Of a stretch of DNA of 64,000 nt, positions 1 to 8,462 are shown piece after piece. A program made the position numbers and the translations under genes. Position 1 is the stretch's first letter, and every line of letters begins with the position of its first letter. Origin of the DNA: Capsulimonas corticalis (lineage in GTDB: Bacteria > Armatimonadota > Armatimonadia > Armatimonadales > Capsulimonadaceae); assembly GCF_003574315.2 (NCBI RefSeq), contig NZ_AP025739.1:7378001-7442000 (forward strand), given 5' to 3'. The notes under the pieces were generated by a model. It was not told the DNA's origin, did not search any database, and was given only the letters and a program-made list of their open reading frames with translations.

Positions 1-314
1 CCGTCATCGCCGTCGTCGTGATCGCGGTGATCGTCATCGGGTTCCTCGTTTATAACAACAACCAGACCGCCGTCCCCGTAGCGGCTCCATCCAACGTTAC
101 GGTCACGGCGCCGTCCAGCCCGCCGCAAACGCAGGTGGTTCCGGTTCCGGTCCCGACGCCTGGACCGTCCGGCCCCGCGGGAGCGCCCGGCCCTGCCGGA
201 GCCCCTGGCGCTCCGGGAGCTCCCGGCGCCCCGGGAGCCTCTGCTCCGGCCGCGAGCAGCCCGTCGGACAGCAGCAGCGCCCCCGCGTCCAACAGCGGCG
301 GCGCCGGACAGTAA
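1..314 (+). CDS. Membrane-anchored collagen-like protein, 3' part
   Basis: The reading frame is open from base 3, so the gene starts before the window. A GTG at 18 is inside the hydrophobic segment and is unlikely to be the real start. The visible part has one membrane helix (VIAVVVIAVIVIGFLVY), a Thr/Ser/Pro/Val-rich stretch, about nine Gly-X-Y triplets at bases 162-242, and a Ser/Ala/Gly tail. This is a single-pass anchor with a low-complexity, probably extracytoplasmic, collagen-like domain. The function is unknown. It resembles in plan the next gene, which also has one N-terminal helix followed by a Pro/Ala-rich tail. Confidence 0.7.
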   Translation, partial: VIAVVVIAVIVIGFLVYNNNQTAVPVAAPSNVTVTAPSSPPQTQVVPVPVPTPGPSGPAGAPGPAGAPGAPGAPGAPGASAPAASSPSDSSSAPASNSGGAGQ

Positions 315-357
315 ACGAGAGATCGCGCCCGATTTACGGGAGATCTCTGAGAAACAG

Positions 358-388
358 CAGCCCTTTCCGTCCTGCGCGGAGAGGGCTG
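358..388 (+). terminator. Possible weak terminator hairpin
   Basis: A 7-bp stem (CAGCCCT at 358-364 with AGGGCTG at 382-388) has partial inner pairing. It lies 44 bp after the stop at 314 but lacks a clear T-tract, so it may be only a weak terminator. Confidence 0.4.
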
Positions 389-482
389 TAATCTTGTGTC
401 TCCGCGATCGCGGCAACCATCCCGGCGTTCTCTGAGGTAAAATCAGCGTATCAACGAAATTTCGACGGAATGAGGAGACGCG

Positions 483-878
483 ATGAGTGCACAACAGCAG
501 GACACCAGCACGAGCAACTATAACTGGGGAACCCTGGTGATTCTTGTGTGGGTGGTAGCCGGAGCCTTTGTCCTGGGATTCCTGATCAAGAACGGCGACC
601 TGGACCGCAAGACCAGCGGCGTCACCTACACTGCCCCCGGCGCGCCCACCGCCGAGCCCGCGCCGCCGGCCATGACGCCTCCGCCGACTCCGGACGCAGC
701 CGCCCCAGTCCCCAACGCGCCGGCCTCGGCTCCCGACACGGCGCCCCCGGCTTCGAACCTGAGCGCTCCCGAGGCGACGCCTCCGGCCGCCACGACGCCC
801 ACTCCGGCTCCGACCGGCCCCGCCGCCGCTCCAGCCCCCAGCGGCCCGTCCGCCGCCCCCACGCCTGCTGGGGTGTAA
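483..878 (+). CDS. Single-pass membrane protein with Pro/Ala-rich tail
   Basis: 131 residues. A short polar N-terminus precedes one membrane helix at about residues 17-36 (GTLVILVWVVAGAFVLGFLI). The rest, from about residue 50, is almost only Pro, Ala, Thr and Ser. The ATG follows GAGGAG-like bases (TGAGGAGACGCG). It is followed directly by a strong terminator. The tail probably spans or sticks to the cell wall; no catalytic domain is visible and I assign no function. Confidence 0.7.
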   Translation: MSAQQQDTSTSNYNWGTLVILVWVVAGAFVLGFLIKNGDLDRKTSGVTYTAPGAPTAEPAPPAMTPPPTPDAAAPVPNAPASAPDTAPPASNLSAPEATPPAATTPTPAPTGPAAAPAPSGPSAAPTPAGV

Positions 879-894
879 GCTAAACCGATATCAG

Positions 895-936
895 AAAAAG
901 AGCAGGACGATTGCAAAATCGTCCTGCTCTTTTTTG
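895..936 (+). terminator. Strong intrinsic terminator
   Basis: A perfect 17-bp stem (895-911 with 918-934) has a six-base loop and a run of T on the plus side and of A before the stem. It ends the gene at 483-878. Confidence 0.92.
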
Positions 937-1008
937 TTTTGCGGACTGCGAACCTGCGCTGCCCTCGGCCCATTGCAAAGCCACCCTGGCCTTCGGCCGA
1001 CCCAGGCA

Positions 1009-1038
1009 AACCTGCGCTGGAGTTCTCGTGGCAAACCC
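1009..1038. repeat. Outer arm of palindromic element, copy 1
   Basis: These 30 bases pair, with a few mismatches, with 1189-1218. They extend the inverted repeat of copy 1 outward. On this side the arm start (CAAACCC) is repeated before the core element begins at 1046, so the structure looks nested. The stretch 937-1008 holds further degraded arm pieces (for example around 974-1008) and no gene. Confidence 0.7.
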
Positions 1039-1045
1039 ATCCCTT

Positions 1046-1196
1046 GCAAACCCACCCCGGCCCTGCGGCCGACCCCTCCCGCCGGCGGGAAGGGTGATTT
1101 CAGAGCGTGTTATCGCAGGCGGCTTTCGTAAGAGGCAATCCTACAAACCCTTCCCGTCGGCGGGAGGGGTCGGCCGAAGGCCGGGGGTGGGTTTGC
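1046..1196 (+). repeat. 151-bp palindromic element, copy 1
   Basis: About 51-bp arms face each other (1046-1096 and 1146-1196) around a 49-bp non-palindromic core that holds TTTCAGAGCGTGTTATCGC. Each arm carries its own small hairpin (CGGCC stem). The element sits between the convergent genes 483-878 and 1228-2166. Copies 2 and 3 are exactly the same length. No ORF in it looks real. Confidence 0.88.
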
Positions 1197-1227
1197 CACG
1201 AGAACGCCAGCGCGGGTTCTGCCCTCT

Positions 1228-2166
1228 CTAGCGCCCGAACGCCGCCGCGAGTTCTTGTTTGGTCTTTGCGGCGATCGGCGCGAGGTGCGCGTCGAGGCTA
1301 GCGTCGTCGTTGGCGATCTGCGCGGTTTTCGCGAGCGTCCAGTATTCGACATGCTCCACGAATTCACCGGGCTCGACCTGAGTCAGCGGTCCAAGGGATT
1401 CGAGCTCCTGGAAGGGGCCGTCGGTGTAGGTCTCATAGTTGCAGCCCCAGTCGGGGAGGGCTCCTGGGCCGCGCGGATCGACATCAATGCTGGCGATGAA
1501 GACTTGCTCGGGCGTGACGTGCGCCGACCAGCCCAGAGTGTTATAAACGCCGACCTTTTGCGGGTTGTCCTCGGCGGCGGACTGCGCCAGCGTGACGTAC
1601 TTCTTGCCCCAGCGCCAGCGTGGGTCGGCCTGGTCGGTGAACTTCCAGAGCACCTGCGGGCGGGCGGGCAGCAGGTAGTCGTCATGCGAAACGAACTCTT
1701 CCTGGGGAAGCACGACATAACCGCCGTTCGCGACGATGTTCAGCGACCATGCGGACACCGTCACCGGCCATACGTTGTGGTTGGTGAGGCGATGCGCGAC
1801 TTTGACCGCGCTCCCCTGCCCCGCCAGAGTCACAAAGATCTCCTTGCGGAAGCCTGAAACCTTCTCCACGGGGTTGGCGAGGTAAAGGGTGTCGCCGCGC
1901 ATCTCCACGGTCTCGACCGGGACGTTGTCCGGATCGTAGCTGCGCGGGTTCGCTTCAGGCGCGATCCAGAACCGATGCCCGCCGTAGGGGACAAACTTGT
2001 CGCTTCCGGCGCCCTGGCCCGGCTCGATCACATGGAACGCGTTCGGTCCATCGACGAAGCCATAGCGCAGGATGCGCGGGCCGACTTCCGTGGTGACCAC
2101 CAGCTCGGTCTCGCCGTTGCTCAGACGAACGCTGTTCTTCCAGCCTTCAAATTCCACTCGCTCCAT
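1228..2166 (-). CDS. Galactose-mutarotase-like protein (DUF4380-like)
   Basis: 312 residues, no signal peptide. The all-beta sequence, with early GWKNSVRLSNG and EVGPRILRYGF and a central YGGHRFWIAPE motif, resembles the galactose-mutarotase-like supersandwich fold found in aldose epimerases and DUF4380 proteins. The likely ligand is therefore a carbohydrate, but the exact substrate cannot be read. The ATG at 2166 has no good ribosome site; a GGAG lies about 40 bp upstream. It follows the YgfZ-like gene by 65 bp on the same strand and may be cotranscribed with it. Confidence 0.68.
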   Translation of the reverse strand: MERVEFEGWKNSVRLSNGETELVVTTEVGPRILRYGFVDGPNAFHVIEPGQGAGSDKFVPYGGHRFWIAPEANPRSYDPDNVPVETVEMRGDTLYLANPVEKVSGFRKEIFVTLAGQGSAVKVAHRLTNHNVWPVTVSAWSLNIVANGGYVVLPQEEFVSHDDYLLPARPQVLWKFTDQADPRWRWGKKYVTLAQSAAEDNPQKVGVYNTLGWSAHVTPEQVFIASIDVDPRGPGALPDWGCNYETYTDGPFQELESLGPLTQVEPGEFVEHVEYWTLAKTAQIANDDASLDAHLAPIAAKTKQELAAAFGR

Positions 2167-2231
2167 ATTTGCGTTCGCGGCGCTCGGCGCGCCGCTGGAC
2201 TCCTTTATGTCGTCATTTTACTGAGAATAGT

Positions 2232-3365
2232 TCAGACCGTCTCGTGCGTCAGCTCGGAGAATGGCGGCGCGACGATCTTGGCCGACAGCAGCTCGCCATG
2301 ACCGTTTCGGACGGCGACTTCCGAACCGGGGTCAAAGTGCTCCTTGCGCACATACGCCAGCGTCAGCGCGCGGCCGCCAAAGCGCGGGGACAGCGCGGCG
2401 CTGGTGACGCGGCCGATCTCACTCTCGCCGGAGACGTCGTAAATCAAATCGCCGGCGGCGGGCCGGGCGTCGTCGCCGAACAGCACCGAGCGCAGCGCCT
2501 TATTTGTATGCCCGCGCGCATGGATCCGCGCCACGATCTCCTGGCCGACATAGCAGCCCTTGGAATAGGAAACGGCGTCCGCCATCTCCGCTTCCGGCAG
2601 CAGCACGGCCGGATCGAGCTCGGAGCCCCACGCGGGAATCGCGGCCTCGACGCGAAGCATCTCCAGCGCCTGCTCGCCGACCGGAACGGCGCCGGACTTC
2701 GTCAGCTCCTCCCAGACCGTGACAAGCGACGCGCGCGGCGCCCAAACATCGTACGCCGCCACATCGCCCAGCGGGTGGCGCACGATCAAGCCCGGCCCTC
2801 CGCCGATCGTCAGCGGCGCATGGCCCAGAACCGCCAGATCGTTAGGGAGGGTCAGAGAGTAAGTTTTTTCGAGCAGGGCCCGCGCGCCCGGACCGATCAC
2901 GGAGAGGATCCCCCACTGGTCGGTCACATCCTCCACGACCGCCTTCTCCATAATCAAATACTTATCGAGTAGCTCCGCCGCGCGGGCGGCGCAGCGAGGA
3001 TCGGCGTCGATCAGCACGGCGTCTTCCGTCGCGTGGATTCGCAGGTCGGCCAGGATATGCCCGGTGCTGTCCAGAAGCGCGGCGTGCGCGCCCTGCCCCG
3101 GCGCCAGACTCGCGACATCCTGAGAAACCATCCCCTGTAAAAAGGTCAAACGGTCCCGGCCGCGCACGCGAAGCACGGAGCGCCAGGAGCGGTCGGCCAG
3201 CCCCGCGCCGCCCGGCTGCGTGGCCGCGTCGTACTCCGCCCAGGCGCCGCTCGGATCGTAGAAAGTGGGAAGCTCCCACTCACCGCCGACGGCGGAGACG
3301 AGAACGAGCTTCGTATTTGTGAAGGAAAAGCGCTGCTGAAAGCTCAAAAGGGGTGAATGGTTCAT
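2232..3365 (-). CDS. ygfZ: YgfZ/GcvT-like folate-binding protein
   Basis: 377 residues from the ATG at 3365, chosen because GAGGT lies five bases before it; an upstream in-frame start at 3398 has no such site. The signature YSKGCYVGQEIVARIHARGH near residue 270-290 is the KGCYxGQE motif of the YgfZ/IBA57 branch of the GcvT family. These proteins bind tetrahydrofolate and help maintain or assemble Fe-S enzymes in the cytoplasm. The N-terminal DRSWRSVLRVRGRDRLTFLQG fits the family's first folate domain. The window also has an Fe-S endonuclease (nth), but no Isc/Suf genes are near. Confidence 0.9.
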   Translation of the reverse strand: MNHSPLLSFQQRFSFTNTKLVLVSAVGGEWELPTFYDPSGAWAEYDAATQPGGAGLADRSWRSVLRVRGRDRLTFLQGMVSQDVASLAPGQGAHAALLDSTGHILADLRIHATEDAVLIDADPRCAARAAELLDKYLIMEKAVVEDVTDQWGILSVIGPGARALLEKTYSLTLPNDLAVLGHAPLTIGGGPGLIVRHPLGDVAAYDVWAPRASLVTVWEELTKSGAVPVGEQALEMLRVEAAIPAWGSELDPAVLLPEAEMADAVSYSKGCYVGQEIVARIHARGHTNKALRSVLFGDDARPAAGDLIYDVSGESEIGRVTSAALSPRFGGRALTLAYVRKEHFDPGSEVAVRNGHGELLSAKIVAPPFSELTHETV

Positions 3366-3445
3366 GGGGACCTCACGGCGGCGGATCGCCGGCGTCATCA
3401 GCCATTCTACCTACGGCCGATTTCGTTTGTCAACGCGGCCGCCGG

Positions 3446-3475
3446 TTGACAGCGGATTCGCCAAAGGTTTATAAT
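3446..3475 (+). promoter_or_regulatory. Sigma70-type promoter of the FmdB gene
   Basis: TTGACA (3446-3451), an 18-bp spacer and TATAAT (3470-3475). Transcription would start near 3482, giving a leader of about 43 bases. Confidence 0.85.
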
Positions 3476-3524
3476 AGAGAGTAAGGACGCATTCAAATCT
3501 GCGTCGATTTCCCCGAGGTGACCG

Positions 3525-3764
3525 ATGCCCCTGTACGAGTATGTTTGCCGCGATTGCCACACGGATTTCGAAGCGCTGGTTCCGGCGAGCCGCCGCGACG
3601 ACAGCCCCGCCGCCTGCCCGCAGTGCGCCGGCGTGAAAGTCGCGCGCAAGATCTCTCTGATGGCCGCTCCCGTGATCCGAAGCGGCGCCGGCGGCAAGTC
3701 CTCCGAGCCGTTTTCCTGCGGCGCGCCGTCCTGCTGCGGCGGTGGCTGCGCCATCGACAATTGA
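3525..3764 (+). CDS. FmdB-family zinc ribbon protein
   Basis: 79 residues. It begins MPLYEYVCRDCHTDFE, the classic FmdB start, with CxxC pairs at about residues 8-11 and 32-35 that should hold one zinc ion. A Cys-rich tail (CGAPSCCGGGCAIDN) adds a possible second metal site, common in longer members. GAGGTG lies just upstream of the ATG. FmdB proteins are proposed regulators, but their real role is unsettled. The next gene starts 30 bp later on the same strand. Confidence 0.88.
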   Translation: MPLYEYVCRDCHTDFEALVPASRRDDSPAACPQCAGVKVARKISLMAAPVIRSGAGGKSSEPFSCGAPSCCGGGCAIDN

Positions 3765-3794
3765 CCGTTCCCGAATGACCCCATCAAGAAAGAA

Positions 3795-4946
3795 ATGAGC
3801 CTTATGATAGTCAAGTCTCCGGTCTTTCTGTTCGCCGCGGCGACGCTGACGGCCGGCCCGGCGACGGCGGCCACGGCCCCCACGGCCTCGAAGCCTCCGG
3901 CCATCGTGCAAAAGTACGTCGACGCCGTGGGGAACGCGCAAGCGATCTCCCTGAACGTCGCCATGGACAGCAGCGGCGGGCTGCCTTCCGAGAAAACCCA
4001 CTACGCGCTGGCGCAGCCTAACCTCGCGCTGGTCTCCTGTCATCTCAGCAACGGCTCCGAGGCCACTCTCGTCTCCGACGGCAAGAACCTGTGGCAATGG
4101 ACCAGCAAGGCGTACACAAAATCCGAAGCGCCGCCCAGGACATCCGACATCCTGCCGCAGCTCCGCTTCGGCCTCGCCACCACGGTCGCGACGCCGATCC
4201 TGCTCAATCCCAAAGCCGTCGCCGCCGTGAACGGCCTTGAGGATGTGGGCACGGAAACCGTCAACGGCGTGCCTTCGCACAAGATCAAAGTCAACAACGG
4301 CGGAGGCGACGCCTATCTGTGGATCGCGTCCGCAACGGGCTACCCGGTTCAGGTGACGCTGGCGGACGGCGACAAGCACTTCAAGATCACATTCAGCGAT
4401 TACAAGACCGGCGACAAGGCCGACAAGGACTTCAGCGCCCGGCCTCCCAAGGATGTGGCGCTGTTCAAGCCGCAGCCGCTGCCCGCCGATCAGCCGATCC
4501 TGCTGCCGGTAGGGACGCCCGCGCCGGACTTCACGCTTCTGGACACCACGGGAAAATCCGTGACGCTCTCCAGCATGCGCGGCAAAGCCGTTCTGCTGGA
4601 CTTCTGGTCATCGGCCGTCGAGCCGAGTAAAACCGCGCTGGCGAGCATCCAGAAGGTCTACGACAAGTACCACACCAAAGGGCTGGTCGTGCTTTCGGTG
4701 AACACTCTGGACAAGCCGGAGGACCGGAGCGCGTACCTCAAGGCGCACCCCGAGTATACTTCGACGTTCCTGATCGATCCGCTGGACACCAACGATTCGG
4801 TCGCCGGCGGCAAGTATAAAGTCGCCGCGCTCCCCACGGTTTATCTGATCGACAAGTACGGCTCGATCTCCGCGCACTATATCGGATTCGACGAAAGCCA
4901 TCTCTCCGAGGTCGCCGCGGATCTGGCGAAGCTCGGCGTGAAGTAA
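3795..4946 (+). CDS. Secreted DUF2092/LolA-like plus cysteine-free thioredoxin-like protein
   Basis: 383 residues. A signal peptide (about 1-26) ends at ATA. Residues about 35-215 look like the DUF2092/LolA beta-barrel-like domain, which often binds lipid or outer-membrane material. Residues about 240-380 are an AhpC/TSA-TlpA thioredoxin fold (GTPAPDFTLLDTTGKSVTLS, then VLLDFW). The position of the redox CxxC motif reads WSSAVEPSK, so both cysteines are gone, while the cis-proline region (ALPTVYLID) remains. A redox role by CxxC chemistry is therefore unlikely; binding or a structural role is possible. The convergent M42 peptidase gene ends 11 bp away. Confidence 0.8.
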   Translation: MSLMIVKSPVFLFAAATLTAGPATAATAPTASKPPAIVQKYVDAVGNAQAISLNVAMDSSGGLPSEKTHYALAQPNLALVSCHLSNGSEATLVSDGKNLWQWTSKAYTKSEAPPRTSDILPQLRFGLATTVATPILLNPKAVAAVNGLEDVGTETVNGVPSHKIKVNNGGGDAYLWIASATGYPVQVTLADGDKHFKITFSDYKTGDKADKDFSARPPKDVALFKPQPLPADQPILLPVGTPAPDFTLLDTTGKSVTLSSMRGKAVLLDFWSSAVEPSKTALASIQKVYDKYHTKGLVVLSVNTLDKPEDRSAYLKAHPEYTSTFLIDPLDTNDSVAGGKYKVAALPTVYLIDKYGSISAHYIGFDESHLSEVAADLAKLGVK

Positions 4947-4957
4947 TCCACCGCGTC

Positions 4958-5854
4958 TCAGAGCTCGTGCAGCCCATTGACCAGCGACACCAGCATGTCC
5001 GCCATCGCGTTCAGATCCGAGATCCGGACGCGTTCGGCGGATGTGTGCGGGTGCTTCTGCGGCGCGCCGACAAAGACCCAGTCGATCGGGCAGCCGCTGC
5101 GCTGAATGTAGCCTCCGTCCGACCCGCCGCTCGACTCGATCTCCCTCTGATACGAAACGCCGCTCAGCTCCGCCAGCGCCAGTATGCGATCCAGATAGCG
5201 CTGCCGAGGAGTCATGCTGTCGCGCAGCGAGATGGCGACGCCGTCGCCGCAATGCACATGCTTGGTGTCCCAGGTGATATCCGAGATGAGCGCCTGATAG
5301 ATCGCATACCCCTCATACAATCGCCGGGCGCAGACATAGGCGCCCTGCCCCGAATGCTCTTCGCCGGTCGTGAACGCCACGGCGACATTCTCACAGCGCG
5401 TCAGCGCTTGCAGCGCCGCCCAGACGCCCGCCCGGTTGTCCAGATACGGCGAGACGATCTCGTCCCCGGACTGCTTCGGCTCCGCCGCATACACCCAGCG
5501 CGTTCCCGGCGCGGCGTCGGTCTTGCCCCCTAGCTTCCAAGCGCCCGCCTTTCCCACACGCAGCTTTCCCACCGCATCGCCGCCGGCCATGCGCAGCTTC
5601 ACGCCGTCCTTGGGAGCCGGTCCGCCGATCCGTATCAGTTGCCGGTCGTACCCCAGCGTAAAGCCGATGGTGTCGATATGGGCGAACACCGCGACGGTCG
5701 GCGCCTTGCCGCGCACCGCGATCACGCTGTCCCCAATCCGCTCGACACGGACTTCGGGCATATTCGTCCCGATCTCCGCGACAAGCCAGTCGGCCATCGC
5801 GCCTTCGTCACCGGAGGGACTATCGATTTGCAGCAGTTTCCATAGTAGATCCAA
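4958..5854 (-). CDS. M42-family aminopeptidase
   Basis: 298 residues, slightly shorter than the usual 340-360. Metal and catalytic motifs are in order: AHIDTIG, YLDNRAG (bridging Asp), GEEHSGQGA (catalytic Glu pair), ISDITWDT, SSGGSDGG, and PQKHPHTSAERV (final His). These match the dinuclear-zinc M42 glutamyl/leucyl aminopeptidases, which form cytoplasmic tetrahedral complexes and trim peptides. An M20-like assignment is less likely because of the YLDNRAG and SDGG motifs. Confidence 0.87.
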   Translation of the reverse strand: MDLLWKLLQIDSPSGDEGAMADWLVAEIGTNMPEVRVERIGDSVIAVRGKAPTVAVFAHIDTIGFTLGYDRQLIRIGGPAPKDGVKLRMAGGDAVGKLRVGKAGAWKLGGKTDAAPGTRWVYAAEPKQSGDEIVSPYLDNRAGVWAALQALTRCENVAVAFTTGEEHSGQGAYVCARRLYEGYAIYQALISDITWDTKHVHCGDGVAISLRDSMTPRQRYLDRILALAELSGVSYQREIESSGGSDGGYIQRSGCPIDWVFVGAPQKHPHTSAERVRISDLNAMADMLVSLVNGLHEL

Positions 5855-5937
5855 AGTTTCGCCTCACTGGGGGTTTCCGTTATTGTAATTGTAGCGGAAT
5901 GCGCCGAGTTTGTCGAGAGCGCAAGACGCTCCGGCCC

Positions 5938-5967
5938 TTGACAAACTTACCGCCAGACGGCCATAGT
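5938..5967 (+). promoter_or_regulatory. Promoter for the BtuF-like gene, possibly leaderless
   Basis: TTGACA (5938-5943), an 18-bp spacer and CATAGT (5962-5967), followed by seven bases and the ATG at 5975. Transcription would start at or next to the ATG, and there is no ribosome site. Confidence 0.65.
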
Positions 5968-5974
5968 TACCCTC

Positions 5975-6829
5975 ATGAAATGTCGTCCGTTTACCGCCTT
6001 TGCCGCCCTGCTGATTGCCTTTGCCGCGCCCGTCGCTCACGCGAAAGCCAAGACAGCGCCTGCGCTCGCCGCTCCTGCGCCAAAGCGCATTATCTCGCTG
6101 TCGCCCGGCGTCACGGAGATGCTGTTCGCGCTGGGACTGGGCGGAAAGGTCGTCGGAGATACGATGTACTGCGATTATCCCGAGGCGGCGAAGAAAATCA
6201 CGAAGATCGGCGATGTCCGGCCGAACTACGAGAAGATCGTTTCGCTGAAGCCGGATTTGATCGTGGTGGATGAGGTCGCGGAGAAAAGCGCTGTTTTACG
6301 TTTGCGGCAGCTGCGCCAGCCGGTCTTCGTCGTGCATCCAGATTCGTTCGCGGCGGTCGAGCGCAGCCTGATCGTGATTGGCGACGCGACGGGTCGCGCG
6401 GCGCAGGCGAAAGCCGTTGTGGCCGGCATGGAAAGCAAGCGGCGCCAGGCGGCGTCATTTGCAAAAAACCGGCCTGGGACGCATCCCAAGGTATTTTTCG
6501 TCGCGACCCTGCGGCCGCTCTGGACGGCGGGTCGCGGAACATTTGTCGATGACGTGGTGGCGATCGCCGGAGGCGAAAACGTCGCGCACGGCGTTCAGGG
6601 CTACGCCGAATACTCCAAGGAGCTGCTGTTCAGCAATCCCCCCAGCGTGATCTTCGCCGACGATCAAGATCTCAGCGCCATCCGCGCGGATCCGGCGTTG
6701 CGTCAATTGCCGGCGGTCCGCACGGGGCGCGTCGCAGGCGACGGCGGCGAGATGATCCAGCGCCCCGGCCCCCGCCTCGCCGACGCCGCGCTTTACATCG
6801 CGCGTGTGCTCTACGGAGACCGCCGGTGA
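5975..6829 (+). CDS. BtuF/FepB-type substrate-binding protein of an ABC importer
   Basis: 284 residues. A signal peptide (about 1-23, ending AHA) has no lipobox Cys. The motif PKRIISLSPGVTEMLFALGL is typical of cobalamin- and siderophore-binding BtuF/FhuD-type periplasmic proteins, as is the later IGDVRPNYEKIVSLKPDLIVV. It captures a cobalamin-, heme- or siderophore-like compound and hands it to the permease encoded next. The two genes overlap by four bases (GTGA). No cobalamin riboswitch fits in the 120 bp upstream, so vitamin B12 is not established as substrate. Confidence 0.85.
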   Translation: MKCRPFTAFAALLIAFAAPVAHAKAKTAPALAAPAPKRIISLSPGVTEMLFALGLGGKVVGDTMYCDYPEAAKKITKIGDVRPNYEKIVSLKPDLIVVDEVAEKSAVLRLRQLRQPVFVVHPDSFAAVERSLIVIGDATGRAAQAKAVVAGMESKRRQAASFAKNRPGTHPKVFFVATLRPLWTAGRGTFVDDVVAIAGGENVAHGVQGYAEYSKELLFSNPPSVIFADDQDLSAIRADPALRQLPAVRTGRVAGDGGEMIQRPGPRLADAALYIARVLYGDRR

Positions 6830-7905
6830 GCGCCGCCGCCCCGCCAACGCAGGATCACCGCCGCGCCAGGACCGGACATGGGGCAAGGGCCGGACGCGCC
6901 TGGGTCATGCTCGCGCTGCTCTTCGGGGCGCTGTTTCTTTCCGCCGTGATCGCCGCCGGCTTAGGCGCGGTGCATTACAGCCCCGTGCAAGTGCTCGCCG
7001 CCCTGCGCCACGGACCGCCGAACCTCGACAGCGCCGACATCGACCCTGCGCGCATTACCCTCTGGAGCCTGCGCCTGCCGCGAATTTTGATGGCGATGGT
7101 GGTGGGCGGATCGCTCGCGACGTCGGGCGTCGCGCTGCAATCCCTGCTGCGCAACGATCTTGCGGACCCCTATGTCGTCGGCGTCTCCAGCGGCGCGTCG
7201 GTCGGCGCGGAGATCGCCTATCTGAAGCACGCGGAGAATGTGCTGGGCGGCGCGGCCGCGCCGCTCACGGCCTTCGCGGGCGGAATCGCCGCGATGACGC
7301 TGGTGTACGGCATGGCGCGGCGCGGCGGTCAAGTATTGGTCACGAGCCTGCTGCTTGGCGGCGTGGTCGTCAGCGCGTTTCTGGGCGCCGTCAGCACCCT
7401 GATCCTTCAGCTCAGCAGCCCCGACGACGCCTTTCGCACGCTGAACCGCCTGATGGGCTCCCTGCAAGACTCGACTCTGCCGCAATGCGCCATCGCCGCC
7501 GCCTTTCTGCTCTTCGGCGCATTGGCGCTGTTCACGCAATCACGCGCCATGAATGTCTTCGCCCTCGGCGAGGAATCCGCCAAGCAGCTCGGCGTGGATA
7601 CCGAGCGTTTTAAGAGCACGCTGATCGTTACGGCGTCCCTGCTCACCGCCTCCACCGTCGCCTTCTCCGGCATGATCGGCTTCGTCGGCCTCATCGTCCC
7701 CCACGCCGCCCGCCGCCTCGCCGGAACCCCCGATCATGTCCGCGTCCTCCCCATCGCCGCCGTCGGCGGCGCCCTCTTGATGGTCTGGGCCGACACCCTC
7801 GCCCGCAGCGTCATGCCCGACAACCGCGAACTCCCCGTCGGCGTCATCACCGCCTTCTTAGGCGCGCCATTTTTTATCTACTTGCTGCGACGGCATGGGC
7901 GTTAG
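6826..7905 (+). CDS. FecCD/BtuC-family ABC importer permease
   Basis: 359 residues with about ten membrane segments. The start is GTG overlapping the previous stop. Family motifs include LRLPRILMAMVVGGSLATSG, DPYVVGVSSGASVGA, and the coupling-helix region MIGFVGLIVPHAARRLAG. It would form the membrane dimer that takes substrate from the binding protein encoded upstream. The expected ATPase (BtuD-like) does not follow; the next gene is on the other strand and overlaps this one by 32 bp. An ATPase encoded elsewhere must serve it. Confidence 0.9.
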   Translation: MSAAAPPTQDHRRARTGHGARAGRAWVMLALLFGALFLSAVIAAGLGAVHYSPVQVLAALRHGPPNLDSADIDPARITLWSLRLPRILMAMVVGGSLATSGVALQSLLRNDLADPYVVGVSSGASVGAEIAYLKHAENVLGGAAAPLTAFAGGIAAMTLVYGMARRGGQVLVTSLLLGGVVVSAFLGAVSTLILQLSSPDDAFRTLNRLMGSLQDSTLPQCAIAAAFLLFGALALFTQSRAMNVFALGEESAKQLGVDTERFKSTLIVTASLLTASTVAFSGMIGFVGLIVPHAARRLAGTPDHVRVLPIAAVGGALLMVWADTLARSVMPDNRELPVGVITAFLGAPFFIYLLRRHGR

Positions 7906-8401
7906 TCGTCTCCTGCTTTTGGCGCAGGATCAGCACCACAAAAACGACATAATGGGTCGCAAGCAGCGCGGGAACCCAGATGGCGGGAATCCAATATGCG
8001 GCGCCCATCATCGGAGCCGCGTTTGAAAGAACCGCTTGCAGAATCGCCTCCAGCAGATCAAGAGAGCCAAGGATGTTAAACAGCCAGATCAGCGTCCAGC
8101 GCCACCGGTTTTCAGACGCGAGCGCCGCGAAAGCGATCAGCGCGAGAACGGCCGTCAGCACATCTCCCAGCGCCGCCGGATAGGCGAAACGCGCGGGCAA
8201 GCCGGGAAGCACTACTCCCGGGGTCAAAAACAACAATCCCAAATTTCTCGTGGCGTGAAGCAGCAGAATAGGACGCAATACCCGCTCTGGTCCAAGCCGT
8301 GTCAATGCGGGACGCAAATACGTTCGGTACGCCAGCAGGAAAACAATCGTGTTGAAAATCATGTTGATCGGCAAAAGACGCGCGGCGAGAGACAAAAACA
8401 T
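7874..8401 (-). CDS. Multi-pass membrane protein under TetR operator
   Basis: 175 residues from the ATG at 8401, supported by GGAGG eight bases upstream; the longer start at 8437 has no such site. There are about five membrane segments and a basic C-terminus. I recognise no family with confidence. The promoter region carries the same inverted repeat as the tetR-like gene that follows upstream, so the protein is probably released when that repressor binds its ligand. Its 3' end overlaps the end of the permease gene on the other strand. Confidence 0.78.
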   Translation of the reverse strand: MFLSLAARLLPINMIFNTIVFLLAYRTYLRPALTRLGPERVLRPILLLHATRNLGLLFLTPGVVLPGLPARFAYPAALGDVLTAVLALIAFAALASENRWRWTLIWLFNILGSLDLLEAILQAVLSNAAPMMGAAYWIPAIWVPALLATHYVVFVVLILRQKQETTNAHAVAASR

Positions 8402-8427
8402 TTGAGGATCCTCCAAGAACGGAACAG

Positions 8428-8447
8428 AACAGACCAAACGGTCTGTT
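8428..8447. promoter_or_regulatory. TetR-type operator 1
   Basis: A perfect inverted repeat AACAGACC-N4-GGTCTGTT lies 26 bp before the start of the membrane protein gene and 15 bp after the TetR stop. It is the same sequence as operator 2 except in the four central bases. Confidence 0.88.
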
Positions 8448-8462
8448 TTTCATGCAAAAAAA

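Noticed and set aside
1046-1196. A transposon with a coding transposase in the palindromic element
   Set aside because: The whole element is 151 bp and has no frame beyond shadow translations of its arms.
5855-5974. A cobalamin riboswitch before the BtuF-like gene
   Set aside because: Only 120 bp are available, the B12-box and the receptor core are not recognisable, and a promoter ends seven bases before the ATG.
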